Assembly: GCF_023856365.1 (NCBI RefSeq)
Contig: NC_064550.1
Span: forward strand, 21,577,629 to 21,641,628
DNA length: 64,000 bases
Reading direction: 5' to 3'
Origin: Brienomyrus brachyistius
Taxonomy: Eukaryota; Chordata; Actinopteri; Osteoglossiformes; Mormyridae
A program made the position numbers and the translations under genes. Under the pieces are notes generated by a model. That model made no database searches. It was not told where the DNA came from and saw only the letters and a list, made by a program, of their open reading frames with translations. This document shows, one piece after another, positions 35,633-47,458 of the stretch (position 1 is the first letter of the stretch; every line of letters starts with the position of its first letter).

Positions 35633-37159
35633 ATGGTGTGTACTTGTCTGACAGTAATTATGGCATATATTTGGTTTATGCATTTGGAACTTTTATATCT
35701 TTAGGCTCTTTTATTACTTAGACACTCCTTTTTCGCACCACATTTTGTGGCACGTGCATTATAGTCTCGCATCACTCTCCAGACAAAAAAAACGCATTAT
35801 TTTTTCTTTAGAACCTGCCACTCGGGCTCAATAGCATCAATCAATTGCAAGAGCTAAAAGACGTGTTTTGGGCTGACATATTACTCGATATGCGACATTG
35901 CAAGTAAGACCCAATGAGCAATCACACTTAATGAAGCCCATGTTGTATATGTAATTGGACTGGGAGGATGAAAGCAATACCAACCAAACAGTTTATGTGC
36001 GAACAAGATTATTTATATACATGCCATCTGCCCTGTACTGAGGCTATACTGCTTGAACTAACAGTAATGTTACCTCAGTTGTATTGTTAATAATCAGACA
36101 CAGCAAAACTGATTGACCTAATACAGTGAGATTCCTCTCAGACCAACAAGGCAAGCTATTTGTCTCCTCACCATGGTAACGAGTGACAACTTTCCCCCCA
36201 GAGTCGAGAAAAGCGTTGCTCAAGATAGTCGGAAGCGGAAGCTGGTGGTCGATTTTTTTTTTCCTTCTTGGGGGACGCCTGGCTGAACGATCAGCTCGTA
36301 GCGTTCGGATCCTGAAAGGTCAGACCCATTTCGTCACTAATACGAGCATTAAAGGCTTTAAAGCTGAACCTGCAATTTTTTTTAAAAAACGGTGTAGGTC
36401 ACATCATTTATGACCTCATCTCTTTAGGATAATGAGTTTGAAGTGCCAGGTTTAAGGTTGCATACTCTGCAATGAAAACGCTAATAATAATTCCAATAAC
36501 TGCAATAATCGGTTATTAAAGTTATTAAAGCCGCTGGACTGCAGCTCCATTTACAGAAGAGATGCGTATTTTGTATCATTCCATCAATCAACTGTACATA
36601 AGCATTTGCTTGATACTTGGCCATGTATTTCATAAAAATAAATACAATTATTTTAAGTTAAGCGTCCAGGCATTTCTTTTCTGTCTGTGATGAGTCAGAT
36701 TAAAGCAACCCACTGATGCTTGACTGTGCATCAGATACAAATGTGTCAGCTCACCAGTACGTGTAAAACCATGAGTATCCTGCCTCGTCCTTGATATTTA
36801 ACTGGGTGGGGGGAAAAAGACACCTACAGCTTACTGTGGGATCGCTGTAGCCTTAGAGTGAGGAGGTTTTGAAAGGAAGACAAAGAAATCCTCGCGTGTC
36901 TGTCTGTTTCTCTCTCTCTTTGTCTGACCGGCACTCGGCCTCTTGTTTGATCTCGCTCTCCCTGACTAATGTGTCTGTGATTGGGACTCTCTGCTTTTCG
37001 CATATCAATGAAGTGTTGTTGCATACTCAGTGGTGGAAGTCAACCGGGGAAGCCCTTCTGAACAGCAATTTATCATTAATTACTGATTACTTAATAGCGA
37101 GTACAAGATCAAGCTTAAGGAGAACTACAGTATATTGCAAAAATGCAAGATCCGATGTC
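35633..37159. other. Non-coding stretch, nothing recognised
   Basis: No mobile element or exon was recognised. The frames at 36183-36413 and 36869-37255 carry no known motif. Confidence 0.45.
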
Positions 37160-37381
37160 AAAACCTTTGGTCCTCACAATGTGGTAAAAGTCTGTGACTG
37201 TGACATTGTGGGGACCACCTTTTTGGTCCCCACAAGGGGAAGCTCAGTTTTATAAAAAATGTTTGTGATCAAAAAAGTAAAAATGCCAAAAGTCTTGTAC
37301 TTTGTTTGGTTACTTATGGTTAAGGTTAGGACTGGGTGGGGGTTAAGGTTGTCGTATTTGGGATTAGGGCTGTGTGTGTGA
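37160..37381 (-). repeat. Second copy of the GGGACC interspersed repeat, reversed
   Basis: GGTCCTCACAATGTGG, CATTGTGGGGACCACC, TTTTGGTCCCCACAAGG, TTTGTTTGGTTACTTATGG and GGTTAGGACTGGGTGGGGG are the reverse complement of motifs in 28829-29070. The copy ends in GTGTGTGTG, matching the (CA)n edge of the other. Confidence 0.82.
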
Positions 37382-38940
37382 GATTAAACTGGTTATGATT
37401 AAACTGTTATGTTCGCTGGCGGGTCAGATGCAGAGCGTAGTGAGGAGCAACTCCTGGGAGAAATGAGCTGTAAGTGAAACAAAGCACCTACAACTTCCTG
37501 TTAGCCTGCAGATAAAGGAGGCCTGGATGGATCATTCAGCCCAGACTCTTTGTGGCTGAACTGAGTGCCCAGGACTGTAGAAGCCTTACTTTAGGCCCAA
37601 ATTAAGCGCATTAGTGACAGATTCAGGTGTGAGGGACAGGTAGTGGGACCCTTTACCTGCTGAGGAAAGTGCAGTGCTCTTCTGGAGGATGCCCCAAAGT
37701 TGGCTTGACCTTCTCACAGTTGTTGCATTGACCAAGTTGCCTGTAGTTCTGGGGCACTTTGCATTGACGGTGTGGTGAGAGGATTCTGCCATCGGCTTCT
37801 TGTGCTTAACTTACACGTATGTGTCGGCCAATAAACCTCAGGCTTTTAAGAGCCAAGGTTCAGGATGGCGGAGCGAAATATTTATGAAACAATCCGATAG
37901 CTGTAATAGAAGGTTAGATTTTAAATACAGTGAATGCAGGAATGACGTGCCACCTTGTGCTCTCACGACCCCCACTCTTGTGTTTACATTGCATCGGTAT
38001 GGGGGGAATGCAGATTGTCTCATTCTGGGGGTGGGAGGTTCAATGACTCTTAACCTGAAGGTGCAAAATAACTGCTGAAGTTTCTTTTTTGTAACCTCCT
38101 ATCAGTGGTGGCGTGAAGCACAACGAAGAACATGACCAGATGTTAGATGACCTGACCTCCTGATATAAATAGAGAGTCCCATCCAACATGTAGGGTCTGA
38201 AGATCACATCAGGAGGCCGTCTGTGATGAACTCATTTGTGGTCCACTGAAACATAACCCCGAGTTCATGCGTTGCCACAGAGAGGTCAGCGAATGTTATT
38301 AAAACATAAAAGATGAGTTATGCGAGTCTCATTCCCCCCCCCATTGAAAAAATATGGCTACAACAGGAATCCAATACGCTGATCTCTGTGTCAGCGACAT
38401 TTTGCGCAATCAGGGTGTCTGATGTCTTCATGCTCTGCTCATTAAGATTCGCCAGGCCTCTGGCGGTCAAGAAAGTGGTTTGCAAAGTGCTCGCCATCCC
38501 CCCCCATGTGCCCCCGGATAATGTTAAGTAGGACGTTCTTCCTTCTAATGCGTCATCAGAAGGGTCTCTCACTTCAATACAGTCGCGGTTTGTCATACGT
38601 ACGGGATTCTGGGACATTACCGTAGCACATGCTACTTTAATGTTCTCCAAGACATTAAAAAAAGCCACAATCTGTTAACAGCTTGTATTTTAAGTGATAT
38701 ATAAGGATAGACGATATTGGCAGTTGCGCACTATTAAGACACCTTCTCTTTTGACTACAACACCACTCATCCGCCCTTTGCCATTAGCACTTAATCGGTG
38801 AGCCTTGACCCTATCATAGGAAACACTAGATCACACACAATATGGATTATCTGGAGACACTAATTCACACCAGCTGCTGGTTTTCAGATTGTGGAAGAAC
38901 ACACAGAATCTGGTTGTTTTCAAACACATGACTTCGAGCT
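37382..38940. other. Non-coding stretch, nothing recognised
   Basis: The 116-codon minus frame at 38318-38668 has no recognised domain. No repeat family was identified. Confidence 0.45.
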
Positions 38941-39121
38941 GTCGTGTGGCTCAATAAAATCGGGTGCTTTGCTGGTGGTCGTAAGGTCGCTGGTTCAAAT
39001 CCTAGGGGCTTACTGAGTAATTTCAGTGTTGGGCCCTTGAGCCGGGGCCTCTGACCTCCAGAGACTGTTTGACCTTGCATGTTTATTTTTCTATAGTATC
39101 TGCTAAATAAATATAAATGTA
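38941..39121 (+). mobile_element. Family-1 SINE, forward, with good A and B boxes
   Basis: GTGTGGCTCAATAAAATCGG carries the A-box and GTCGCTGGTTCAAATCC carries the B-box at 38992-39002. The body has GTTGGGCCCTTGAGCC and the tail TATCTGCTAAATAAATATAA. The A/B spacing fits an internal RNA polymerase III promoter. Confidence 0.88.
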
Positions 39122-39951
39122 GATGACTATGGACATGTGTGGACTTAGTGTTACCCACTGAGATACTACAACACCCAACACAATCTAAATTTGGAATCGT
39201 TGATTTTAAAAATGTTGAATATCCAATGTCCTATAAAATTTAAAAAAATGTCCAAAAAATTAAAAAAAACATGGACCATCAAAAGGGTATAACTGCAGAC
39301 CGTTGTAGCACAAATAGCTCTTTCAGAGATCTTCAGCTCATTTGAACTCTTGATTATATCTTCTTCCCAAATTGTTCTAATTACTTCTTTTTTTCACTCC
39401 AGTGGCCTTCGGGAGAACGCATTACAATCGATCGGATGATGTCTGTGTAGTTCATGCCATTGATTCCTAAATGGATAAGCAGAATCCACCTTTCGGCGCT
39501 GTGTGAATTTTATGAAGTGTTATTCTATGCCAAACAAATTCTACAGGCCTAAGAAAAAAACCAGTTTGTGTATTTTTGTTGGAACTATCCAATGTTTGTG
39601 GTGGAATGTACTGTAGTAATTACCGCCACCATCTGTTTTAACAGAAAGGTCATGTTTTAGCAGCACTGCAGGGATCTGCAGATAAAAAAATGTATATATA
39701 CAGTTAAGCATCTCTTTAGATAAACACCTCCCTAAATAAAGTGAAAATGTTCACATCCTCACCTTTTCACCATAAGTCACATGGTCAATCCTGCCTGCTG
39801 CCGACCAGTGACATCACGCCCTTCTCATTCAGAATGGACTTATATATTTTATAATATTTGCCTGACAGCAGACGTCCCTGAATCCTTTTAAAATAAAAAA
39901 AAATGAAATGACAATATGCTACTATGTATCAATGAAACATTTGTGGTAGCT
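39122..39951. other. Non-coding AT-rich stretch
   Basis: No gene or mobile element was recognised. Confidence 0.45.
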
Positions 39952-40306
39952 ATGATAATGCCAGGACCCGGGTTTGAGTCTCCGCCTGGGTCACATGTGT
40001 GTGGAGTTTGCATGTCCTCCCCATGTCGTCGTGGGGTTTCCTCCAGGTACTCCGGTTTCCCCCCACAGTCTAAAAACATGCTGAGCTAATTGGAGTTGCT
40101 AAATTGCCCGTAGGTGTGCATGTGTGAGTGAATGGTATGTGAGTGTGTCCTGCGATGGGCTGGCCCCCCATCCTGGGTTGTTCCCTGCCTCGTGCCCATT
40201 GCTTCCGGGATAGGCTCCGGATCCCCCGCGACCCAGTAGGATAAGCGGTTTGGATGGATTGGTGGATGGATGGATGGATGGATGGATGGATGGATGATAA
40301 TGCCAG
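39952..40306 (+). mobile_element. GGAT-tailed retroposon with perfect 13-bp target duplication
   Basis: ATGATAATGCCAG occurs at 39952-39964 and 40294-40306. The 329-bp insert starts with a B-box-like GGGTTTGAGTCTCC, continues with GTTTGCATGTCCTCCCCATG, TTTCCTCCAGGTACTCCGG, AATTGGAGTTGCTAAATTGC and GGGATAGGCTCCGG, and ends in (TGGA)n. The lack of an A-box suggests either 5' truncation of a tRNA-derived SINE or a LINE 3' end. Other copies lie at 7.9, 9.1, 11.9, 43.9, 56.6 and 61.8 kb. Confidence 0.93.
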
Positions 40307-40659
40307 TTCTTGTTTTTTGTATGCTTCGTAGGACCATAGAATATCCACTTAAAAATTATGGTTGTTGTTTGACTTTATTTGAATCTCTTTTTTAACAAAT
40401 GTAATACTCTCCAGCAACATTTGTAACCGAAGCGCTGCTTCACTTTAATGGTACATGGCGTACAGCCGGGAAGACCAATCAGACCCCATGAGGAAGCCAG
40501 GAAGTCAGGTCTTCCTTAAGTCTGAAAGCTCAATAGATGCGCTGAATAAAAAAAAGCCACCTGGATTTGCAGACACAAATGATTTACTGATTGGACTACT
40601 CTACTCCTGCAGTGACTGACTGCAAGGTCTACATTTCATTTACATTTTATATCTATATC

Positions 40660-40996
40660 GGGTAACGGTTTAAATTAAAACTTTTATAATGCTTTTATTT
40701 TGAATTTATAAAACGTTCATTACACCTTCATAATGTATTCATTAAGTATTCATAAAACATTCATAAACATCATGTATGTACACCATAACATCCTAACATC
40801 CCTTAACAGCTGTAATATACATTAATAATAATAGCAAACATTATAATTGTATAATCATGTAATGTTTGCTATTAATGTATATTAAAGCTGTTAAGGGATG
40901 TTAGGATGTTAAGGTGCACTTGCATGCTGCTTATGAATGTTCTATAAATGCATAATGAATGCATTATGAAGGTGCAGTTAATGTAAAGCGTTGCCC
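40660..40996. mobile_element. Palindromic MITE with long inverted arms
   Basis: The left end GGGTAACGGTTTAAATTAA pairs with the right end TTAATGTAAAGCGTTGCCC. Near the centre AACATCCTAACATCCCTTAA pairs with TTAAGGGATGTTAGGATGTT, and TAATAGCAAACATTA with TAATGTTTGCTATTA. The left arm carries extra sequence. It is non-coding and can fold into a long hairpin. A matching target duplication is not clear. Confidence 0.88.
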
Positions 40997-42454
40997 TATT
41001 GTAAGTGACTTCAGTCAACGCACTTTAATGTCACATTGAACATGTGTTTAGTTCCAGCAGACAAAGGGCTATTTCAGTATCATGTGTGGGCTTCGAAAAC
41101 TCTCCTTGACACACGATAAAGGTAGTCCAGGTCCTGTGGGTTTCAGTGGGGCTGGAACATGAATGACTTTACACTTATTGTCTTCAGAAAAAAGAGGAAC
41201 CCACTCTCTCCGTCACAGATGCAGTAGCAGCCAGACAACTGACTGAAGACGCTGCCAACCACAGAGACACGATCCATGTAATTCACGATTCAAATTTCAA
41301 GATGTTCTACCCGCCATATGTAACAAATGTGTTGGAATTCTTACTTGTTTGATCTGTGGAACAACAACTAACCAACTGTGCTAGTTCAGTAAAAAGTGTA
41401 CAGGCTGAGAATATTTTTCACTAGCCCACAAAGTGATATTTGTGATATTAAAGCGTGAAGAGCAGCCAAAAGCCATCATGTCTTAAAACAATAAATTGCC
41501 ACAAGAAGTTAATGCATAACATCTAGTTAGTTGTCTCAGTTTCTTTCCAGTCTAGCTTACCAACATCTCTAGTGATTTTTTCCTCTGGAAAATGGGCAAT
41601 CCAATGCTGAATATTGATTCATCAGGCCCTTCAAGTTGATTGGCTAACTGAGAGAAGTCCAAAATTGAGGTTGGCCAAGAAGACCCTGCACACGGCATCA
41701 CCCAAGAAAATTTTTATACACGCAGTGATCTGCATACTGTGTTGGGATGTCAATAAATACAATATTTTGGCTATTTGATATCGTCCAACAATACCAGACA
41801 AGTTGCCAACATACAACTTGTTTTACTAGATAGCAGGTTAACAGTCAGTTTTTTTGTTACCATTACTCACATCATACGAATGTACAAGGTTAATTCCTAG
41901 CCCTGCTTAAACATATTAGTATTCTACTGCTATTCGATGCTGTAAAGGGCATCCTCAGAAGTAACTTTCACTAGAAACACGACAGAATAACGTCACAGCA
42001 GATAGCTGCTTTTCCACCTGCACATACTGACATATGAGTGTATCGGTGGGAAGTACCAAGCATTTGGATGCGAGGAGAACACATTGATCTCGGAATGCGA
42101 TACCCCAGACGTTCAGTTCCCCAGCTACCTTAGTCATGTCTCGTGGCCCAGTGTGTGACTAACGCTTAGTCAGACGCTACTTATTGTGAGTTCTACAGAA
42201 ATATCACGCAATGTTCCTCTGCAAAAGATATGATGATGGCACAGAATTCCTTCCCGTGGGGGGTGTAGGGGAGGTACTTGGATTCCGCTTCATTCCGCAG
42301 CGTCTCTCTCTGTTAGTCACTCAGAGACAAGTTGAATTGAGTTGAACTTGACATACTGTCAGCTAGCTGACTAACAAACAATACAATAAGCGAGAAAAGA
42401 GCGCAATGAAGAAGAGGCCATTGGTGTTCACCACATTCTTACGGTAAAGTTGAT
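40997..42454. other. Non-coding stretch, nothing recognised
   Basis: No repeat family or exon was recognised here. Confidence 0.45.
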
Positions 42455-42632
42455 TATTTTTATTTAGCGGATGCTTTTTTTTTGAACCAAAGCAACATAC
42501 GATTGAGAAAGTAGAGTCAGCCAATATCTGGAGTAACAGGGATTAAGGGCCTTACTCAAGGGCCCAATGGTGAAACCACTCCACTAACTATGGGTTTGAA
42601 CCAGCAACTTTCTGATCACTGCCAGGGAGTCC
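42455..42632 (-). mobile_element. Family-1 SINE, reversed
   Basis: TTTTTATTTAGCGGATGC is the tail, GATTAAGGGCCTTACTCAAG the body and GGGTTTGAACCAGCAAC the B-box region. The tail contains a T run of about nine. Confidence 0.85.
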
Positions 42633-42868
42633 GAAGCTCGCGGGAGTTCTAGGATCAAGACACCTGACTGCTTGGTCCTGCCTCCTCTGGTTGCTTACAC
42701 TCGCCTCCTCTACAATCCAATTGGTCATTTCTCTGAACCAATCTCTTTTCTTCTGCCCTCAAAACATTTTTGTGTAAGAACCACACAGAGCAATCTGCTC
42801 CCAACAGGATGATTTCTGTGGGCATGGCCATCAGCAGACTTTTCCTGTGCCTCTCTTATCCATGTCAG

Positions 42869-42995
42869 CAGGGGCGATTCTAGGATTTTTTTTATTGATA
42901 GCCAATGATTTGTTTTGAATTGGTGAGTGACAGGGGAAGGGGCACCCGTGAGCCAATCGGCTTTCAGCTAAGGCTTGTGGCCTGGCATTCGGGCT
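42869..42995 (+). mobile_element. hAT-type MITE, forward, right end lost
   Basis: It starts CAGGGGCGATTCTAGGAT, the clearest left terminus in the window, then GCCAATGATTTGTTTTGAAT, GTGAGTGACAGGGGAAGGG and GCCAATCGGCTTTCAGC. The CGCCCCTG right terminus is missing. Confidence 0.75.
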
Positions 42996-43841
42996 CCTCT
43001 GCGTTCTCTGATTGGTGTCCCACAGCCTGAAGATGAGCCGTGAAGGTGTACTAGTAACCGACTTAACGGCCTTTGGTGTATAAGATGGAGCAGCATGATG
43101 GATGGTCACAAAAAGTTAGGTTTTCCCAGTTGTGTTGCTGTTTGCCTGTCATGCACATGCTACAAGTTGGGAGTCATCCCTCCCTGTACTGTGCGGGATC
43201 ACGTGTTAAACCTTCGTCATACACTCCGGGACGCCCTTTTAGCAAAACCATCAAGGCGAACAAATCAATCCCTGATATCAAAGCCAACAATGACTTGCCG
43301 GAAAGTTGGCCATTAATCAACCACAGCGAGCTGCTGGGGTTCGAAAGTTCCAATTGGCTTTTTGACGTTCTCCACCCCCCGAAACACGGTTAGGCCTGTC
43401 CGTAAACCACTCAGCCATATAAAAGAACAAATGCTCCCAGAGAATAACCCGATGAAACTCTTCATGGTAGTTATTTCAGGTTAATTTTAAGCTTTTCTAG
43501 ATTAGAAATTATTCTGTACTGTGGATATGAAAGGGCATTCAATCCAAGTCCATTTGTGGCGAAGTGTTTGACTCTCACAGTGACGTGTTGGTGCTCCATA
43601 GGGGATAATAGATTAGCTTTTGCCTTTGTGGGAGTAGAAAGTATGGTGTCAATTCAGTAAAAGTTCTAGCCTGAAACCTTCCCCTCATATGTGTGAGAAC
43701 ACTTTGGGTCTCTGCAAGGACACTAACCTACAGTATTACTTTATTTAATATTTAAAGTGGACATCAGCAAATCGTGCTAAATCACAGTTGTGATTTAATG
43801 GTTAAGCACTGAAACAAATGGGAAAAGCTTACTTCCTGTCG
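42996..43841. other. Non-coding stretch, nothing recognised
   Basis: The 106-codon frame at 43073-43393 has no recognised motif. Confidence 0.45.
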
Positions 43842-43955
43842 GCATCCATCGTACGACTGCTTATCTGGTAGAGGGTCACAGGGGAGCCTGGAGCCAATCC
43901 GAGGAAACTCAGGGCACAAGGCGGGAGACCTTCCCGGACAGGATGCCAGCTCCTC
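43842..43955 (-). mobile_element. Old GGAT-retroposon 3' end, reversed
   Basis: CATCCATCGTACGACTGC, CACAGGGGAGCCTGGAGCC, GGCACAAGGCGGGAGA and GACAGGATGCCAGC are a diverged reverse complement of the 3' end at 40.2 kb. Confidence 0.65.
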
Positions 43956-44129
43956 AATAGGAATACATACGGCAGAGATCAACAATCTACAGAAATCAAC
44001 TCCCCGCAAAAGGTATAGGAAAGGAAATTATGTTCAAATTACAACTATGTTGGTGTAAAACTTTCATTTTATGTCTGTAAAATGTATCAGAATCAGAATT
44101 TTTATTGCCACGCTGCTGGGGACACTATG

Positions 44130-44387
44130 TGTCATGTTCGGAAGAGGCTCGGAGCAGGGAAGCAGGCAAAGGGAATTGTGGAATCAGGTAAACACTTTAT
44201 TAAGGGGTAACACACTCAGAAACACACAACAACGTCAATGACCGGACTTGGAAACATACTCTAACGCGGACTTAAAAACACAGAACTAATGAAACGCAAT
44301 GAGAATCAGCTGATGACACAGGGATTCCACACGAGGTAGCGAGGGGGGCGTGACACACAGGAGGATCGGTATGAGCAGGGCGTGACA
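44130..44387. mobile_element. 258-bp TG...CA element with 5-bp target duplication
   Basis: The insert begins TGTCATGTTCGG, ends GGGCGTGACA and is flanked on both sides by CTATG (44125-44129 and 44388-44392). Ends of TGTCA...TGACA with a 5-bp duplication are what a solo LTR would show. A short terminal-repeat DNA element is the alternative. There is no coding sequence. ACACTTTATTAAGGGG near 44205 and GACACAGGGATTCCACACGA near 44316 are landmarks. I do not recognise the family with certainty. Confidence 0.72.
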
Positions 44388-45003
44388 CTATGTCAACAGG
44401 CAACTAATGATTAGGGCATTATGTAGACAGACAATAAACATAAATACAAAAAAATACAAGACAAGTTACATGACAGAGCGGAGTAAATGCAGGTTATGTG
44501 ATAAACTGAAGAGTTAGTGTCAAGGTTCAAAATCTGGAGTTAACATTTTATATTTAATATGCATTTTTTTAACTCACCCATTAACACACCTTGTTTGGGA
44601 AATCGATACCGAACAACAAAAACATACTGGTTAAGTTGATTAATTAACTGAGCTGTTGATGTAATTTGGCTGCCCCACCCAGAAGAAGTTTGTGAACCGA
44701 AGCTGTATTGTCCCATACAACGGGATGTCAGTAACATTAACCCTTTGACTTCGACCAAAACGTGTAATTCTCAGGGGTCGCCAACTTTGGTCAGCTGGCT
44801 GGCGTGAGATTTTCAATTCAAGACAAGTCTGCACACGCATTCACATGAATTTGCATGTATGTAGCAATTTAACTACCTTGTAAATAGTCTTTAAAGTTTG
44901 CAAACTACCTCAATGCTTTGGATGTAGCTAATTTTTGGTTTATAATGGAATAATATAGATTTGCTGTAAGATGTCTTGAGTGAGTGTTACGCCCGACGCG
45001 TGA
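44388..45003. other. Non-coding stretch, nothing recognised
   Basis: No repeat or exon was recognised between the TG...CA element and the 32-bp array. Confidence 0.45.
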
Positions 45004-45195
45004 GAGCTGGAGACCCTGAATTCTGCCTCAGCTTTGAGCTGGAGACCCTGAATTCTGCCTCAGCTTTGAGCTGGAGACCCTGAATTCTGCCTCAGCTTTG
45101 AGCTGGAGACCCTGAATTCTGCCTCAGCTTTGAGCTGGAGACCCTGAATTCTGCCTCAGCTTTGAGCTGGAGACCCTGAATTCTGCCTCAGCTTT
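45004..45195. repeat. Perfect 6 x 32-bp tandem array
   Basis: Six copies of a 32-bp unit beginning GAGCTGGAGACCCTGAATTC start at 45004, 45036, 45068, 45100, 45132 and 45164. I see no differences among them, so the expansion is very recent and probably variable in copy number. Confidence 0.96.
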
Positions 45196-45399
45196 CCTCA
45201 CGCCGTCGGTAAGTTGCTGGGGTTCAGGCTGCAATCGAAACAAAGTGCATGTTTTTCAAAACTGTCCCAGTGAATGAGGGAAGCCGAAGTAATCCCTTCA
45301 TTCCAGCCAGCCTGAACAAATAATGGGCAAGCTGAGTGGCTGGCTGCCCCCCTCCCTGGCGCTGTTCCGCTGCCATGCTTGGGGACAGCCTGGCATGAA

Positions 45400-45843
45400 A
45401 TGTCACTGTGGCAGTCCGCTTTTTACAGGGAGGAAAGTAGGTCAGGCAGCGAGGGCCGCCAGGGGCCACTGAGGGCCGCTGCTTCCGCGCTGGGCACCGC
45501 CGCCTCGGCTGCCTCCGCCGCCTCCACCGCTTCTGCCACTTCCGCGCTGGGCACCACCGCCTCCGCCGCCTCCACCGCTTCTGCCACTTCGGCGCTGGGC
45601 ACCACCGCCTCTGCCACCTTGGCCGCTTCCGCACTGGGCACCACCGCCTCGGCTGCCTCCGCCGCCTCCACCGCTTCTGCCACTTCCGCGCTGGGCACCA
45701 CCGCCTCCGCCGCCTCTGCTGCCTCTGCCGCCTCAGCCGCTTCCGCGCTGGGCACCACTGCCTCCGCCGCCTCTGCCACCTTGGCCGCCTCCGCGCTGGG
45801 CACCGCCGCCTCCTCCCTACCCTATGTTTCTTACTCTTTATAA
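45400..45843 (+). repeat. Triplet-phased GC-rich minisatellite with an Ala/Ser/Thr-rich open frame
   Basis: From about 45478 to 45815 the plus strand repeats GCGCTGGGCACC followed by GCC/TCC/ACC-rich blocks. GCGCTGGG, or its variant GCACTGGG, lies at 45487, 45544, 45592, 45631, 45688, 45745 and 45793. The spacings are 57, 48, 39, 57, 57 and 48 bp, all multiples of 3. One plus frame with an ATG at 45400 and TAA at 45841 would encode about 147 residues of ALGTTASAAS type. The minus strand is open over the same stretch (VPSAEAAEAAEA type, and an Arg-rich frame of 213 codons). No signal peptide, Kozak context or splice evidence decides between them, and triplet slippage alone could produce this. 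I do not call a gene. Confidence 0.85.
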
Positions 45844-46355
45844 CATGTGTAATCCACTTTGACAAACTGTGAACTTATAACTAGTTAGTCTGTCCAAGCT
45901 ACTGCATTTACCCATTATTTGGCCCCAAAGGGCCCTTGGTCTGTGTGATGCCCCCTTTGTGTAGGGCAGTATTTCTCTACCCAGTGTTTCTCGAACTGCG
46001 CAGGAAGCGAAATGGTATAAATACCTCTGTCAGGTGGACGGGTCAACTGTAATGTGAAATCCATTAAGTGATAATCCAACAAATGCATAAAGATATAATG
46101 AAGAGGATGATGTGACAGGGGGATGGGGGGATGGGATGGTGCAGGAATGTAGACGATTTCAGCAGGAGTGCGAGGGACACGCACTGCAAAGTAAAATGGG
46201 CGTTCAGTTCTGGAAACGGTTAGTTTTCTTTCAGGCCTGGGATGAAACAGAACAAAAACAATCAGACACTGATCCTGTACTGGTACAATGGTTGGGATGA
46301 AATGAATGAATGGGATTGTCATTGGAGGTATAGGAGGGAATCATAATATATATCA
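45844..46355. other. Non-coding stretch, nothing recognised
   Basis: The 135-codon minus frame at 45915-46322 has no recognised domain. Confidence 0.4.
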
Positions 46356-46472
46356 TATAGAGGGGCCAACCTAATCATTAGCCAATGATATGTTTTAAAT
46401 CGGTGAATGACAGGGGAGGGGCACTCTGCCGGCCAATCAGCTGGGGCCAGTGACCTTGTGGCCCCGCCCCTG
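46356..46472 (+). mobile_element. hAT-type MITE, forward
   Basis: AGAGGGGCCAACCTAATCAT, GCCAATGATATGTTTTAAAT, GAATGACAGGGGAGGGGC and the right end GTGGCCCCGCCCCTG match the other family members. Confidence 0.75.
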
Positions 46473-47458
46473 TATTTGCCTCTGCCTACCTTGACCTAAG
46501 CACTATGGTTATGTTGTGCAGGCTTCTCCCCACCAGCAGTAGCTCTGTTGAGGGCAGCTTGAGCGTAGAGTCACTGTGAAGAGCCTTTTCCAATTGTTTA
46601 CGCTGAGATTTCAGGGACATCTGTTAACCCGATGCAAGCAGCGGTCATGAAAATGGCAGAACTTATGTGGCAGCATGAGGCAGGTCTGGGCTGCCAATCA
46701 CAGAGCAGGTGGGAGGGGGGGTCCACAGTGTTAAGTGTTAAGTATTAATTTCCAGAGTGTATAAACTGTTCTCGTCGTTTCAACTGGCACAACTCGGCAG
46801 TGACATCCCTCGGTGGGATTTGCTGGTTATCACCTTAAATAATGTTTACCATACAAAACAGTGATAAACATCAATTAGCAAGTAACGACTGGAATAATTA
46901 TGCAGTATAGGCCAGTGGAGACCACCCATCGGGTCAGACAGGCGGTCGTAAATGTAGGGTGGGTGTTAGACAGATTTTTATTTTTGCTGATGATTCTCAA
47001 AACATTCTGTCAAGTCCTATAAGCTTTCAGACCAGTTTTTGACAAAGGACAGATAACGATAGTGAATTATGCCGGGGGGCAAGTCCCAAAATAGCTCTAT
47101 CCACTGGTTATATATTGGGAGGGAAAAGGACTTGGGGGTGGTGTGAATTGGAGTGGTCCACAGCTTATGGGGGGGGTGTGGTTTCTCAGGAATGCTTGTC
47201 CATGCGTACGTGGCCATGTTCTTGCCATGCATGGAAACACCTTGGGTGGTCGGACATATGACTGTTATTAAGTGGATGAACAGATAGGGCTCCCTGATGA
47301 CACGGTAACAGAGGGACTTCCCTTTGTATGCCACACCCTATTTCTCTATCTTACATTTTCAGAGCTCCTTTGCAAGTTAAAGGCAGTGGGTGCCACATTA
47401 TACATAATGAAGGTTTTCGCTAATCCTGGTCTGGTCGTGGACACTCTTCAGCCCGGTC
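46473..47458. other. Non-coding stretch, nothing recognised
   Basis: No gene or mobile element was recognised. Confidence 0.45.

Noticed and set aside
45224..45865. 213-codon Arg/Pro-rich minus-strand frame
   Set aside because: It arises from the GC-rich triplet array. Three frames are open over the same DNA and none has start context or a domain.
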